The notes under the pieces: model-generated
Told to the model about the DNA's origin: nothing
What the model saw: the letters and a program-made list of their open reading frames with translations, nothing else
Database searches by the model: none
Translations under genes and position numbers: made by a program
Source of the DNA: Tieghemiomyces parasiticus
Taxonomy: Eukaryota; Kickxellomycota; Dimargaritomycetes; Dimargaritales; Dimargaritaceae
DNA length: 64,000 nucleotides
Reading direction: 5' to 3'
Assembly: GCA_027575765.1 (NCBI GenBank)
Contig: JANBPT010000087.1
Span: forward strand, 1 to 64,000
In this document: one piece after another, positions 55,277 through 64,000 of the stretch
Layout: each line of letters opens with the position of its first letter
Position numbering within the stretch: position 1 is the stretch's first letter

Positions 55277-57268
55277 TCATGAGTTCTGGAGAACAGGGGC
55301 TGAAGTGGGTACGACCGGGGCGGCAAGAGCCGAAGGTGGCAGCTCGGCGGGTGGCAGCGAGCTCCGTAGCTCGGTCGAGGCCAAGGTGCTGGAGATCGAC
55401 GACGACGGATCGGTATCATGCGCGGGCGAGGGAAGACTGTCAGTCACGTTGGAGCTGACGGTACTGGCGCCAGCTGTTGGACTGCCACTGTTGGTACCGC
55501 TACTACCAGAGACAGCGACGGACTTTGTAGCTGGGGAGAAGGGGGACATGGTCATGGATACCGAAGCAGGGGACTCGACAGTGGCGGCGGGTGGATCCGC
55601 GCAGGCGTTGTCCGCTAGTAGAGCGAGCGGATCGGTGGCCAATGCTGGTATTACCTCCGCCGTCGTAGTCGCGTCTTCATTTCCGGCCACGACGTCCCGG
55701 ACGAGGGAGCGCATCCGCATCCAAAAGGCCGGGCCGCCGGGGGTCTGGCGCTCCAGTTCGTTCAGGATCTTAGTGGACTGATGCAGCTGCTGGCCTAGAC
55801 GCTGTTCTAATTGGATCAGTCGCTCCATCTGGGACCGGACAGCCTCAAGTGTCTCGCTTAGGGCACGGTCGGCAGGGGAGGCGGTCGCAGGGGTGGTAGA
55901 CGACGCGGCCTGTAGGGGAGGCAGCTGAACGTTGTGGTCCGGGGGGCTGCGGTGCGTACTAGCTCCATCGGAGTTGAGACGCGACCGCGGCAGAGCCCCG
56001 GCCGGGGGGCCAGGACGTAGCGGAGACGAAGCTGGGCCGCGCTGGGCCAGATGGTGGGGCATCGGAGGGGCGGCCGCTGAGGCCTGGACTGTGGGACGTG
56101 GCGAGGGCAGTGGATACCCGGCGTGTGATGTGGGCGGGGGTGGATATGGCTTATGATGGACCGGGACTGCGGATCGCGGGGCCGGCTGTTGGGCCGAGTA
56201 GGGCGCGTCGGTGGGACGCGCGGCGGGCTGGTCGTCGTAGGCGGTGTATACGGTTAGATTAAGGGCGTTACGAGAGGCAGCGGCAGCGGCATCCCGCGCA
56301 TGGGTGGGGGACATGGTCGGCGGAGGGCCTGACCGACCCTGGACGTGTGACGACGGCCCATAGGGGTTCATCGGGGAGGGGAGGGCTGGGTAACCCGAGT
56401 CAGGTCGCGGGTTGGATCGTTGGCGTTTGGGAGCGGGGCCATTGCCAATCTCGTGACCGTCGTAGGGCGAGTGGTAGGGATGGCGGTGCGGGTCATATTC
56501 GCGAGTGTCGTGTTGCGAGCGGGGCCGACCAGCCGGGTAGGGGGACGGGTAGGCCGGCTTGTGGATGATGCCCTCGTGGGTATGGTTCACTTCGCGGCTT
56601 AGATGGTTGGGGTGCGGACCCCCGGTGGCGGGGCGAGGAAGGTGGCCGTAGTGCGGCGAGCGCGTCTGCTCGGGGTACCCGGTGGTGGCGGGAGTGGTGG
56701 TGCCGCGGGCCATGTTGACGGCATTCGAGGTGGGCGAGCTGCGCGAGTATGCGGTAGATGGGCCGGTGGCGCTGGCCGGCGGTTGGTAGCTGCGCTGCTT
56801 CTCGGTCAGCGTGACTGGGATATCGTCGTCGACCTGGGTTACCGGGCGGGCGATGCGGGTGAAGCCCAGGGAGAGTAGCACGTTATTGGCCTGGCCCCGC
56901 TGGAACTCTTCGAGATGGAAGTTGCAAAAGCTGCCGAGGTGGGGCTGGTCGGGAAACTTGTAGGCGATACTCTGAAGGGCCGACACCATGATGAAGAGCT
57001 CGCCGCCCTGGCGCTCAATGGTGTAGAAAGGGTCGAACCCCTGCAGGACCGGGATACAGTGGTTGATATACTCGGGGTACTTGGTGAGAAAGATGGCCAC
57101 AATGTCCTTCACGCGGTAGTAGAGCGGGGGCCGCGGCTGCGTGCCCGGGTGGACCGGCCGCTTGTCGCTGGTGAGGTAGTTGGGCAGAGTAGGGAAGGTG
57201 TAGACGTAGAAGGTCTCGGTGCGGTCCCCGAGCTTGAACTCGCCCAGGTTGAATTTGGCTACCCGCAT
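55277..57268 (-). CDS. Unrecognised protein with folded N-terminal domain and nuclear-type basic patch
   Basis: An intronless 663-residue frame from ATG 57268. Residues 1 to about 165 look like a folded domain: a beta-rich start (FNLGEFKLGDRTETFYVYTFP), then helices around YRVKDIVAIFLTKYPEYINH, a FIMVSALQSIAYKFP stretch and LSLGFTRI. I do not recognise it. Residues 170-480 are disordered (Pro, His, Ser, Arg) and contain PAPKRQRSNPR near residue 285, a likely nuclear localisation signal. A coiled coil of about 60 residues follows (near 495-555, LEAVRSQMERLIQLEQRLGQQL). The end is Ser/Thr/Ala-rich. The plan suggests a chromatin or transcription protein that may dimerise through the coiled coil; this is an inference. 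Codon use is like the neighbouring genes, and the long upstream C/T-rich sequence looks like a leader. Confidence 0.82.
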   Translation of the reverse strand: MRVAKFNLGEFKLGDRTETFYVYTFPTLPNYLTSDKRPVHPGTQPRPPLYYRVKDIVAIFLTKYPEYINHCIPVLQGFDPFYTIERQGGELFIMVSALQSIAYKFPDQPHLGSFCNFHLEEFQRGQANNVLLSLGFTRIARPVTQVDDDIPVTLTEKQRSYQPPASATGPSTAYSRSSPTSNAVNMARGTTTPATTGYPEQTRSPHYGHLPRPATGGPHPNHLSREVNHTHEGIIHKPAYPSPYPAGRPRSQHDTREYDPHRHPYHSPYDGHEIGNGPAPKRQRSNPRPDSGYPALPSPMNPYGPSSHVQGRSGPPPTMSPTHARDAAAAASRNALNLTVYTAYDDQPAARPTDAPYSAQQPAPRSAVPVHHKPYPPPPTSHAGYPLPSPRPTVQASAAAPPMPHHLAQRGPASSPLRPGPPAGALPRSRLNSDGASTHRSPPDHNVQLPPLQAASSTTPATASPADRALSETLEAVRSQMERLIQLEQRLGQQLHQSTKILNELERQTPGGPAFWMRMRSLVRDVVAGNEDATTTAEVIPALATDPLALLADNACADPPAATVESPASVSMTMSPFSPATKSVAVSGSSGTNSGSPTAGASTVSSNVTDSLPSPAHDTDPSSSISSTLASTELRSSLPPAELPPSALAAPVVPTSAPVLQNS

Positions 57269-59966
57269 GGCGGAGAGGATGGACCGGATGGACTGGAAAG
57301 ATGGAGATGAGGGGAGGCGGGAGGGGGGAGCGGGCTGGACAGACGAGGTGGCTCAAGTGGTCGAAGCGAGCAGCAGCGTGAAGCAGCAGGAAAGCATGGA
57401 AGGAGCGCAGAAAGCGATAAAGTGGTGCGGGAAAGGAACGGGTGCTAAAGAAAGGAAGACGGCCGGCATCCGAAAGATAAAGGGTATTACCGAAGGGCCC
57501 CAGAGCCGACCTGGGTGGGAGGGGGGTTTTAGGGCCGGCAGTTGGCCCAATCCCGGGTGTTGGTGCGTGTGCCTGGGGTGTGGAAGGAAGCGGCCAGGAG
57601 TGCGGGAGGCGGCAGGGACGATGGTGGAGTGGAAAGATATGTCAGCGCACGCGCTTGCATATACGAGTGCCAGATGCAGTGGGATGTAAAAAGGGAACCG
57701 GCGATTGTCGGCAACGCGGAGCCAAGCGACAGGTCGACAAGGAAGAAAAGGTGGGGAGGGGATGGGATCGCCCGACCGACGGTACGATTGGGTCTCACTG
57801 AAAACTGGCTGCGAGGGTTCAATGGCCAGGCAGCCAATTAAGGCGCTGGGACAGGGCGTGGGGATGGCCGCCAAGGACAGTGGAGCCTGGAGTGTAGAAT
57901 TGGAAACACGCTGGCCGGCGCAGTGGGTTGCCGGCGCCAGGACCAACAAAGACGGTGCAGCCGATCTCCGCATCGACACCAATAATCACAAGTGCGCTGC
58001 AGCCGATCCCTTCTCACCTGTTCGCCCTTGGTGTCGGCCGCTCCATGGGCCGGCTCCTCTGTTTATCCGTCCTGGCCCATTCTCCTCTGCCATTGACAGC
58101 CCGCCTATAACGAGATGGCCCGCGCCAGCTGCGGGTGCGTTCAACGCTCGCTGGATTGGCGCAGGTTGGCGGCGATGGTGAAGCCGCGCACATCAGGGTG
58201 TCGTCTTTCTTGCACATCGCAGTGAGCAAAGAGGACGCCCGGCCCTCTCAGCCGCCACCTAGTCCGCAGCCGTTGCGCTGCCAGCATGATTAGCAACTCC
58301 GCATTATACAGACTTCTTTACGTTTGCATCTATGCATGTATGCAGGGACAGTTCACCCCCTAATCGTCCTCAACAGTTGACCCGGGAGGCGGGGAAGGAG
58401 AGAGCAGCAGCGAAGAGGCCCCGTGGAGGGCGTTATTACATTGGCTGAATAGCCATTCTCCTTGCTAGCTGCAACTTAAACTTAGTCTCTAAAAAGGCCG
58501 TGGGCTGGCAATGTCTGTTAGATTAAATCCGGTTCAGTTCATCTGATCATGAAACTCATATCCACACCTCCTGCTTTACTCCCCCCTGGTCTACGTCAAC
58601 TCGGCAGATTGGGTGCGAATGACACGGAAAAAAACGAAGTATGTGGAGAGAGTAGGGGTAAGCAGTGCGAAGGGGAGGGTAAGCACAGTAGCGAACTAAT
58701 AATATAAGCCCCCCCCCGCCCAGCCCTCTTAATTTGACTCTTAAGGCCTGGATCTACAATCATCTACCGCAAAGAAAAATAACCGCGCTTTATTACAACG
58801 AAGTGATGATCCCTATTTTAAATGACAGGGGTAAAGAGGTGAGCGAGTGGCCGGTCAAGCAAGAGACGGCATTAATGTCAATTAAGGGTGTGGTTTGCAT
58901 TAAACAGGTGCTGTGCTAACCCTCTACGACTTGGTAGTTGTAGGACTACGGGGTTGTTTACGAGTAGGGCGGAGTGGGCGCCGGGTGGCAAGACCACGAA
59001 ACGGAGAGGGTGTACTAGCTGGGCGGGGTTATGAGGGTGGCGAGGGACGTGTCGAAATTTATCTCCGATGGGAGCCGCTACCCCAAGGTGCTCTATACTA
59101 GAACCTGTTTAAAAGGGGGTTGGCCGTGTGGGGCAGTAAAAAGAATTTATGGCAGGCCACAAAGAGTGGAGAGTAATCTATGCATGTGGGTTTCTACTGG
59201 CTCCTTCCTATTTATGACAGTGCCCCTGTGGGAGAATCGCCGCTATGCGTTGTCATTCTTCTTTGATTGGCTAGCCGGTCTAATGCTGTCAGATTGTTAC
59301 GCATTGGGCGGGGCAAGTCAATATACACTCATAAGCCCTTCAATTAACCGGCACTTGATGGACTAGCTCGATACTAAATATTTAGTACCTTGTCATTTCG
59401 ATTACGATCGCGTCCTATACAAGCGTACGTTCCGCCTGTTACTGCCGATCCGGTACAGCACCATTCTGACGGGTTGTAGGCAACACTATAGGAGATAGGG
59501 ATTAACATCTGGATACTGCGAGCCCCTTCTCTCCCCTGGCCGAAATGCCATCCTATCAATTATTGTGCTAGATGACTTCAAAGCGATTTGACACCCAAAC
59601 TGGAGATATGTTCAGTATCCTGGTCCCTTAACAGCGAAGAGAGATGGGGCCAGACGGGAGGCACCTTAAGCCTGGCAATTTTAGCCCACTTGGCTGAAAA
59701 ACAAAAGGAAAAAGCACCAGCGCGTCCCGCCTCGCCGGCCTTCCGCTCAAACTAGGTTGTGGGTTTCACCGTGGTCCCGAGTGTATTGGATACACGCTAT
59801 GATTCCAGTGGGGCGTCTAATGTCAAATGTAGACAGGCAGTCTCCATTGAGCACATGCGTCCCCTCTCCCACAGCTGCCATCTCAAGACAGCCCCCCTTT
59901 TTTAGGGCTAGCTTATTTTGACCTAATCATACGCGATCCCCAACCTCCCGGCCCCGACCTCTTGCC
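57269..59966. other. Divergent intergenic region, no supported gene
   Basis: About 2.7 kb between the unrecognised gene (-) and the TCERG1-like gene (+). The first 700 bases read as C/T-rich leader on the minus strand and happen to be open for 209 codons. Frames of 61 codons (58734-58919) and 111 codons (59031-59366) on plus have no recognisable features. No RNA gene seen. Confidence 0.5.
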
Positions 59967-61997
59967 ATGGATGAGAACGACTTTGACGACCAGCTAGCCC
60001 TCCTGGAAGAGGAGGAAGGCCAAGGCTACGAATTAACCAGTCCCCCACATTCACCCGGATCCCCTGCCATCGCCGAGGTCTCGACGAAACCCCAAAGCCT
60101 TACGGAAGCGGAGCAGGACGAAGGATTCAAACAGCTCCTCGCTGACCTCAACCTTACACCATTTGCGTCCTGGGACCACGAGCTCCCCCGCATGTCCCAG
60201 GACCAGCGGTTCAACCTACCCACCACAGAAAAGCGCCGTATGGACCTGTTTAATGAGTACTGCGCGGAGCTGGTACAGCTCCGTCGACAACAGAAGGCTG
60301 CGGCGACGACCAAGGCGGACCCACGACCCGACTTTGAGCGGTTGGTCCGCGAGAAGGCCATCGCGGAGATGCCATGGGCGGAATTCCAGCGGAAATTCAA
60401 GAAGGAGCGCGCGTTCATAGCGGTGGTGTCGTTGAAGGAGAAGAAGGCCATCTTCGAGGCGCGCATCCAACAACTGACAGCAAAGAGTCAAGACACGAAG
60501 GCGGACGGTAGGTTAGAAGTGGATGTCGTAGTAATGGAGGGGTCAAATACCCCTCAACCCGGGGGGAGTTCTTTCAGGACCGCCGCTTACTAACCAGATG
60601 CGTTGACTTATTTGCCTTACCTTTCAACTAGCCGTCCCACCTTCAGACTCTCACCATGTCGACGAGGCCTTTATGCAACTGCTCCGTGAAACCCGCGGGC
60701 TGCATCGTGACAGTAGTTGGACAAAGGTAGGGAAGTACCCAATGACGCGAGGCGGGCTAGCAGATATGCTACGCACCTTGGCTTCCGAGAGCAGCACAAC
60801 TAATCGGTGAACTGTTGCACCCCCCTCTCCCAGTAACCCACAATCTAACCCAAAGGCCACCTCGGCCCTCATTGCATCTAAACCATGATCTCCACGTTTC
60901 ACTAACAACCCCGTCTTTCGCCTTGACTTTTTATTTATTTACCCCCTTAGACTAAGGCCAAATTGGACCGCGAGTCGGCCTACCGTGCCGTTGACTCCCC
61001 ATCCCACCGCGAACGCCTCTTCCGTTCCTATACTCGTCGTCTAGATCGTCGGCGTTCACCTTCCCGCGAGCGCACCCGCCGGCTATCCCGTAGCCGGTCC
61101 CCGCCCCGTGCTGATTACCGCCGCTCGCCATCCCCCTCAACGAAAGCACGCAACAGCCTCCGCGAACGCGAACGGCAAGTCGAGCAACAACGGCGCGAGC
61201 AGCTACAACGGATGGACCACGAACGTGACCGCGTCCACCGGGAGGCCGCCCGGCGGGCGTACCAAACCTGGCTCGTCGACACCATCCGTGACCATACCAC
61301 GTCGTGGCATGAGGCTGACCGGTTGCTCGAGCGCGATGGCACCAGATGGGAGGCTTGTCGTGCCCTCGGCCGTCGTGACCGCGAAGACCTCTTTCGCGCC
61401 CATCGTGACGTCTTGAAGGCCAGACGCCTAGCGGCTTTCCACCAGCTCCTCGACGAGCACTTTGCACGCCATACCAACTTAACGACGACGACCACCACCA
61501 GTTGGTCGGAACTGTATCCAAAAATCGCCCGTGACCCGCGCTGCGTCCGTCTTAGCGCCGACCCTGCGGACCTCGAACGGATCTACGAAGCCTACCAAAC
61601 CGAAGCCCAAACTGCGGCTGAACGTGCCCTGGCCCAGCTCGTCCAGGAAAGCTGGTTCGCACGCTTCCAGCTACGCCAGGCCGTGGCCAACGAAAGCGTG
61701 CAGGATGCGCTACGCGATACTAAAACCGTGGATATCGTGGCGGCGACCATGGCCGAGGAGGAAGGGCTCGGTAGCGACGACGAGGAGAATACCAAGGCCG
61801 CCGTACGGCGCGCGGCCGGTGGGGCCGGAAGCGTTCAGGATTTGCTGGGTAATCTGAAGGAACTGCACCAGGTGCTGCGTAATGACCGACGGTATCTCGT
61901 GTTTAGTGACCGGCCGGCTGAACGCGACCGGCTGATCCAGAAGGCCCTGGAGAATATGGTGGGTTCGGCGCGGCAGCAGTCCCTATATTCTAAATAA
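59967..61997 (+). CDS. TCERG1/CA150-like transcription elongation-splicing factor with FF domains
   Basis: Three exons (59967-60507, 60632-60726, 60951-61997) join in frame to 560 residues. I see six FF-type helical modules: about residues 50-105 (FKQLLADLNLTPFASWDHEL), 115-165, 196-245 (AFMQLLRETRGLHRDSSWTK, split by intron 2), 295-350 (YQTWLVDTIRDHTTSWHEAD), 353-410 (FHQLLDEHFARHTNL) and a last one ending RNDRRYLVFSDRPAERDRLI. FF domains bind phosphorylated RNA polymerase II tail and splicing proteins. Between the third and fourth lies an RS-like stretch (RRRSPSRERTRRLSRSRSP), then a charged helix. Animal TCERG1 has three N-terminal WW domains; none is present here and the protein starts with an acidic leader (MDENDFDDQL). 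No upstream exon with WW motifs was found. It is convergent with PTEN. Confidence 0.88.
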
Positions 61998-62203
61998 GGG
62001 TACGGTATACATCTATTTAGAACGGCGGGCACCTTACTTGCTTTGAATTAAATTTACATTTCACCTGAAAACGGGGGCCCGGCAGCGATTGGTCAGCCCT
62101 GCTAAAACCTTAAAATTATAAAGATCGGGAGGGCATTCTTGTCTTGCCTATCCGATGGCGCAACTTTTAGTTATGGTTATATATTCTCATTAATTTATCA
62201 GGA

Positions 62204-64000
62204 TCAGAAATCGAATTCCAGCTGTACCTGAAGCTGATTCATGAGGCTGGCGTCTATGGTCCCTAGCCGGATAGCCCCGTCTAGGTCGTCCTTGTTCACA
62301 GTGAACCGCGCCCGCTGACTAGTACCGTGGGCCACTAGTTCGACCCCGGGAATCTCCGGCCGGGACACAAAAGTCGTATTGAACCAGAAGTGGAAGACCG
62401 AGGTTGAGCTGATGTAGGCGGTGGACCGGCACTCTACTCGGATGTCACCGCAGAGTTCGAGGCAGCCGCAGGGTATAGTAAGTTCCTTGTAGCCCCCGCT
62501 TGAGGTGGCAAGTGGGAGCTGCAGGCAGAGGTAGGAGGTTGTAATATGATGGCACGACCAGGTAAGGTGTATAGAGAGGGAGGGAGGGTAGAAGAGAGCT
62601 TGGGGTCGGTTAGAGCTCTAGATACGACGGAACCCATACTATACCATGGGCACTAACAAGGCCCTTCACTACAGTCGAGGCAAGAAATAGACCAGTGGGC
62701 TTACCTGGTTCAGTTTCTGTTTATGGATACGCTCTTCACAATTTTCTTTGCGGTCAAAAATGTATACCCGCCAGGCTGTAAAGGGGTAGTTAAGGGCACC
62801 GGAAGGGCGATGGCGTGGACGACGACGGAAGTGGCGGCGGGTTGAGAAACCTGGGGTGCGCTTATTGCGAAAATGTTTAAATAAAGTGGCATTATTTGAA
62901 CCAAGTTCAGGACGTGATTTACCTTCCGTCATGCTCTGAATTCTCTCGATCGAGTCCATGAACCGCAGGGTGATGGACCATAATTTGACGGGCTGAGATA
63001 CGAGTAGTGATCGATCCTTGAGGACCTCCGCAAAGTACCGCACGAACCGCTTTTGGCTGGGTATTGTGACACCCTGGATTGAGGCCGGTAGGCCAGCACA
63101 GGGTTTAGTAGGCGTGCAGGCGAGCGTGTGTGTGTGAGGGGGGGGAGAGGAGAGGAGCAACGGGAATGCAGTCGCGGAGTAGTTAGTTGGACCTTCCCAC
63201 CAGATGTTAAGGCTAGACGTCCAACGTAAAGCAGATAGCGCAGAATCCAAGCCTACATACCTTGCCATCACGGGTCCGCAGTTGGCCAAACACTTCCATG
63301 GCGTCGTCCGGGCTGAGAGCACCTCCGCAGTAGAGCAGGTATGCGCTGATCATGGTGCCTGTCCGTCCTTTGCCGGCTTTGCAGTGTATCACAGCTACGT
63401 GTAAAGGGTCCTCAGTGATATAGGCGTCGACATCCTCACACAGAGACATGACCTGGTCTAGAGCTGGTGGGGTGTGGTCTGAGAAGGGGTACCGAGCCAC
63501 TACGGTGGTGACGCGAGGTAATGCGACAGAAAAGGTTGGTTGACCTAAGGGTTAATCCGGATGAATGTAAGACGAGGATTGGCGGCTACTTTCGTCAGGT
63601 TTGGTGGGCTTACCGGGCGCATTGAACTTGGTCTCCTGGTATTTTCGCTCCAAGCATCTATCAGGGCAGGTGGGACGTTGGTCAATAGTGGGGGATGGTC
63701 AGCTTGCCCGTCGGACTGTGCGGTATGGTTGGACAAGGTAGAGCCGCACTGCTTTAGGCTCAAAGACTTACAGATTGTACACTTTGTAGTTGCCGCCGTG
63801 GTTGGCATCTAGGTAGCTGCACAGTTAGACCGAAACAGAGGGTGCGACAGAAAAAGGGAATTAGATAATTTGGCTCCAGGTTAGAGCCATGGCAGGTCAT
63901 GAGCAGGATATCAACCTATGAAAAAAAAATATTCGGGTTGGTCTGTTTACACCTGGTCAACTTACGCGGCCACTTGGGACAATTGGTTACGATAGAGGCT
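62204..64000 (-). CDS. PTEN: PTEN phosphoinositide 3-phosphatase, 5' end beyond the right edge
   Basis: Seven visible exons on minus: before 63966 (open at the edge), 63816-63772, 63657-63614, 63499-63261, 63073-62923, 62775-62705 and 62518-62204. All junctions keep phase. The product dephosphorylates PI(3,4,5)P3 at position 3 and opposes PI3-kinase signalling at membranes. Matches in order are LYRNQLSQVA and YLDANHGGNYKVYNL, then VARYPFSDHTPP, the P-loop HCKAGKGRTG with its catalytic Cys and Arg (near 63370), and SPDDAMEVFGQLRTRDGK with GVTIPSQKRFVRYF. The C2 domain follows (WRVYIFDR, CGDIRVEC, VFHFWFNTTF, VNKDDLDGA, ending LEFDF). The P-loop equals that of animal PTEN. There is no long C-terminal phospho-tail after C2. 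The intron 62922-62776 is 147 nt, a multiple of three and stop-free. Confidence 0.94.

Noticed and set aside
57353..57982. 209-codon open frame on minus just upstream of the unrecognised gene
   Set aside because: C/T-rich leader sequence read as Pro, Ser, Leu and His. No domain, and it ends right before the next gene's leader. More likely promoter or 5' UTR.
59031..59366. 111-codon plus-strand frame
   Set aside because: No domain, irregular composition and no start context. Consistent with chance in a non-coding region.
1..64000. CRISPR arrays, operons, ribosome binding sites, rRNA genes
   Set aside because: The window is eukaryotic. No regularly spaced repeats and no rRNA segments were recognised.

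Overview
The window is a fungal nuclear chromosome segment. Its genes are split by short spliceosomal introns (donor mostly GTAAGT, branch sites of the CTAAC/TTAAC type, acceptor CAG or TAG). It carries a fungus-specific Zn2Cys6 transcription factor beside general eukaryotic genes. ATP-citrate lyase is one long chain, and there are PTEN and six-FF TCERG1 homologues that resemble animal proteins. Together these point to an early-diverging 'zygomycete-type' fungus. Kickxellomycotina/Dimargaritales would fit, but this is an inference from gene content and style, not from a marker gene. Coding exons are GC-rich, leaders are often C/T-rich, and the long gene-poor stretches are more AT-rich.

Layout. 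0-0.9 kb (-): edge-truncated fragment of a nonribosomal peptide synthetase condensation domain. 0.9-5.9 kb: gene-poor, with a truncated recent duplicate (copy A) of a secreted-protein gene. 5.9-8.6 kb (-): double-AAA ATPase, head-to-head with a class I histone deacetylase (9.4-10.9 kb, +). 11.5-12.6 kb (+): mitochondrial ribosomal protein uL1m. 13.0-14.7 kb (-): MINPP-like histidine phosphatase with an altered catalytic motif. 16.2-22.1 kb (-): two further members (B and C) of the secreted-protein family. 23.5-26.6 kb (+): APC2 cullin subunit of the anaphase-promoting complex. 29.8-33.5 kb (+): Zn2Cys6 transcription factor with a 13-nt microexon. 34.2-35.2 kb (-): ribosomal protein uL24. 36.1-39.6 kb (-): single-chain ATP-citrate lyase. 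39.6-43.8 kb: gene-poor, with a 53-bp inverted repeat. 43.8-50.7 kb (-): very large Mms22/Mus7-like protein. 51.2-54.2 kb (-): VPS54. 55.3-57.3 kb (-): unrecognised nuclear-looking protein. 60.0-62.0 kb (+): TCERG1-like FF protein. 62.2 kb to the right edge (-): PTEN.

Most genes are independent housekeeping or signalling loci with no operon logic. The most unusual part is the 4.6-22.1 kb block. It holds three members of a protein family I do not recognise: signal peptide, disordered acidic/proline-rich segment with basic clusters, then a helical domain with two ankyrin-like hairpins. A 571-bp inverted duplication of about 99% identity links A and B. C has a one-base excess in a homopolymer inside its signal peptide. 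B and C each have a TATATAAA box about 200 bp upstream of the ATG, which copy A has lost. This looks like a fast-evolving, lineage-specific, effector-like secreted family. A second recurring theme is introns of length 3n without in-frame stops (APC2, Mms22-like, PTEN).
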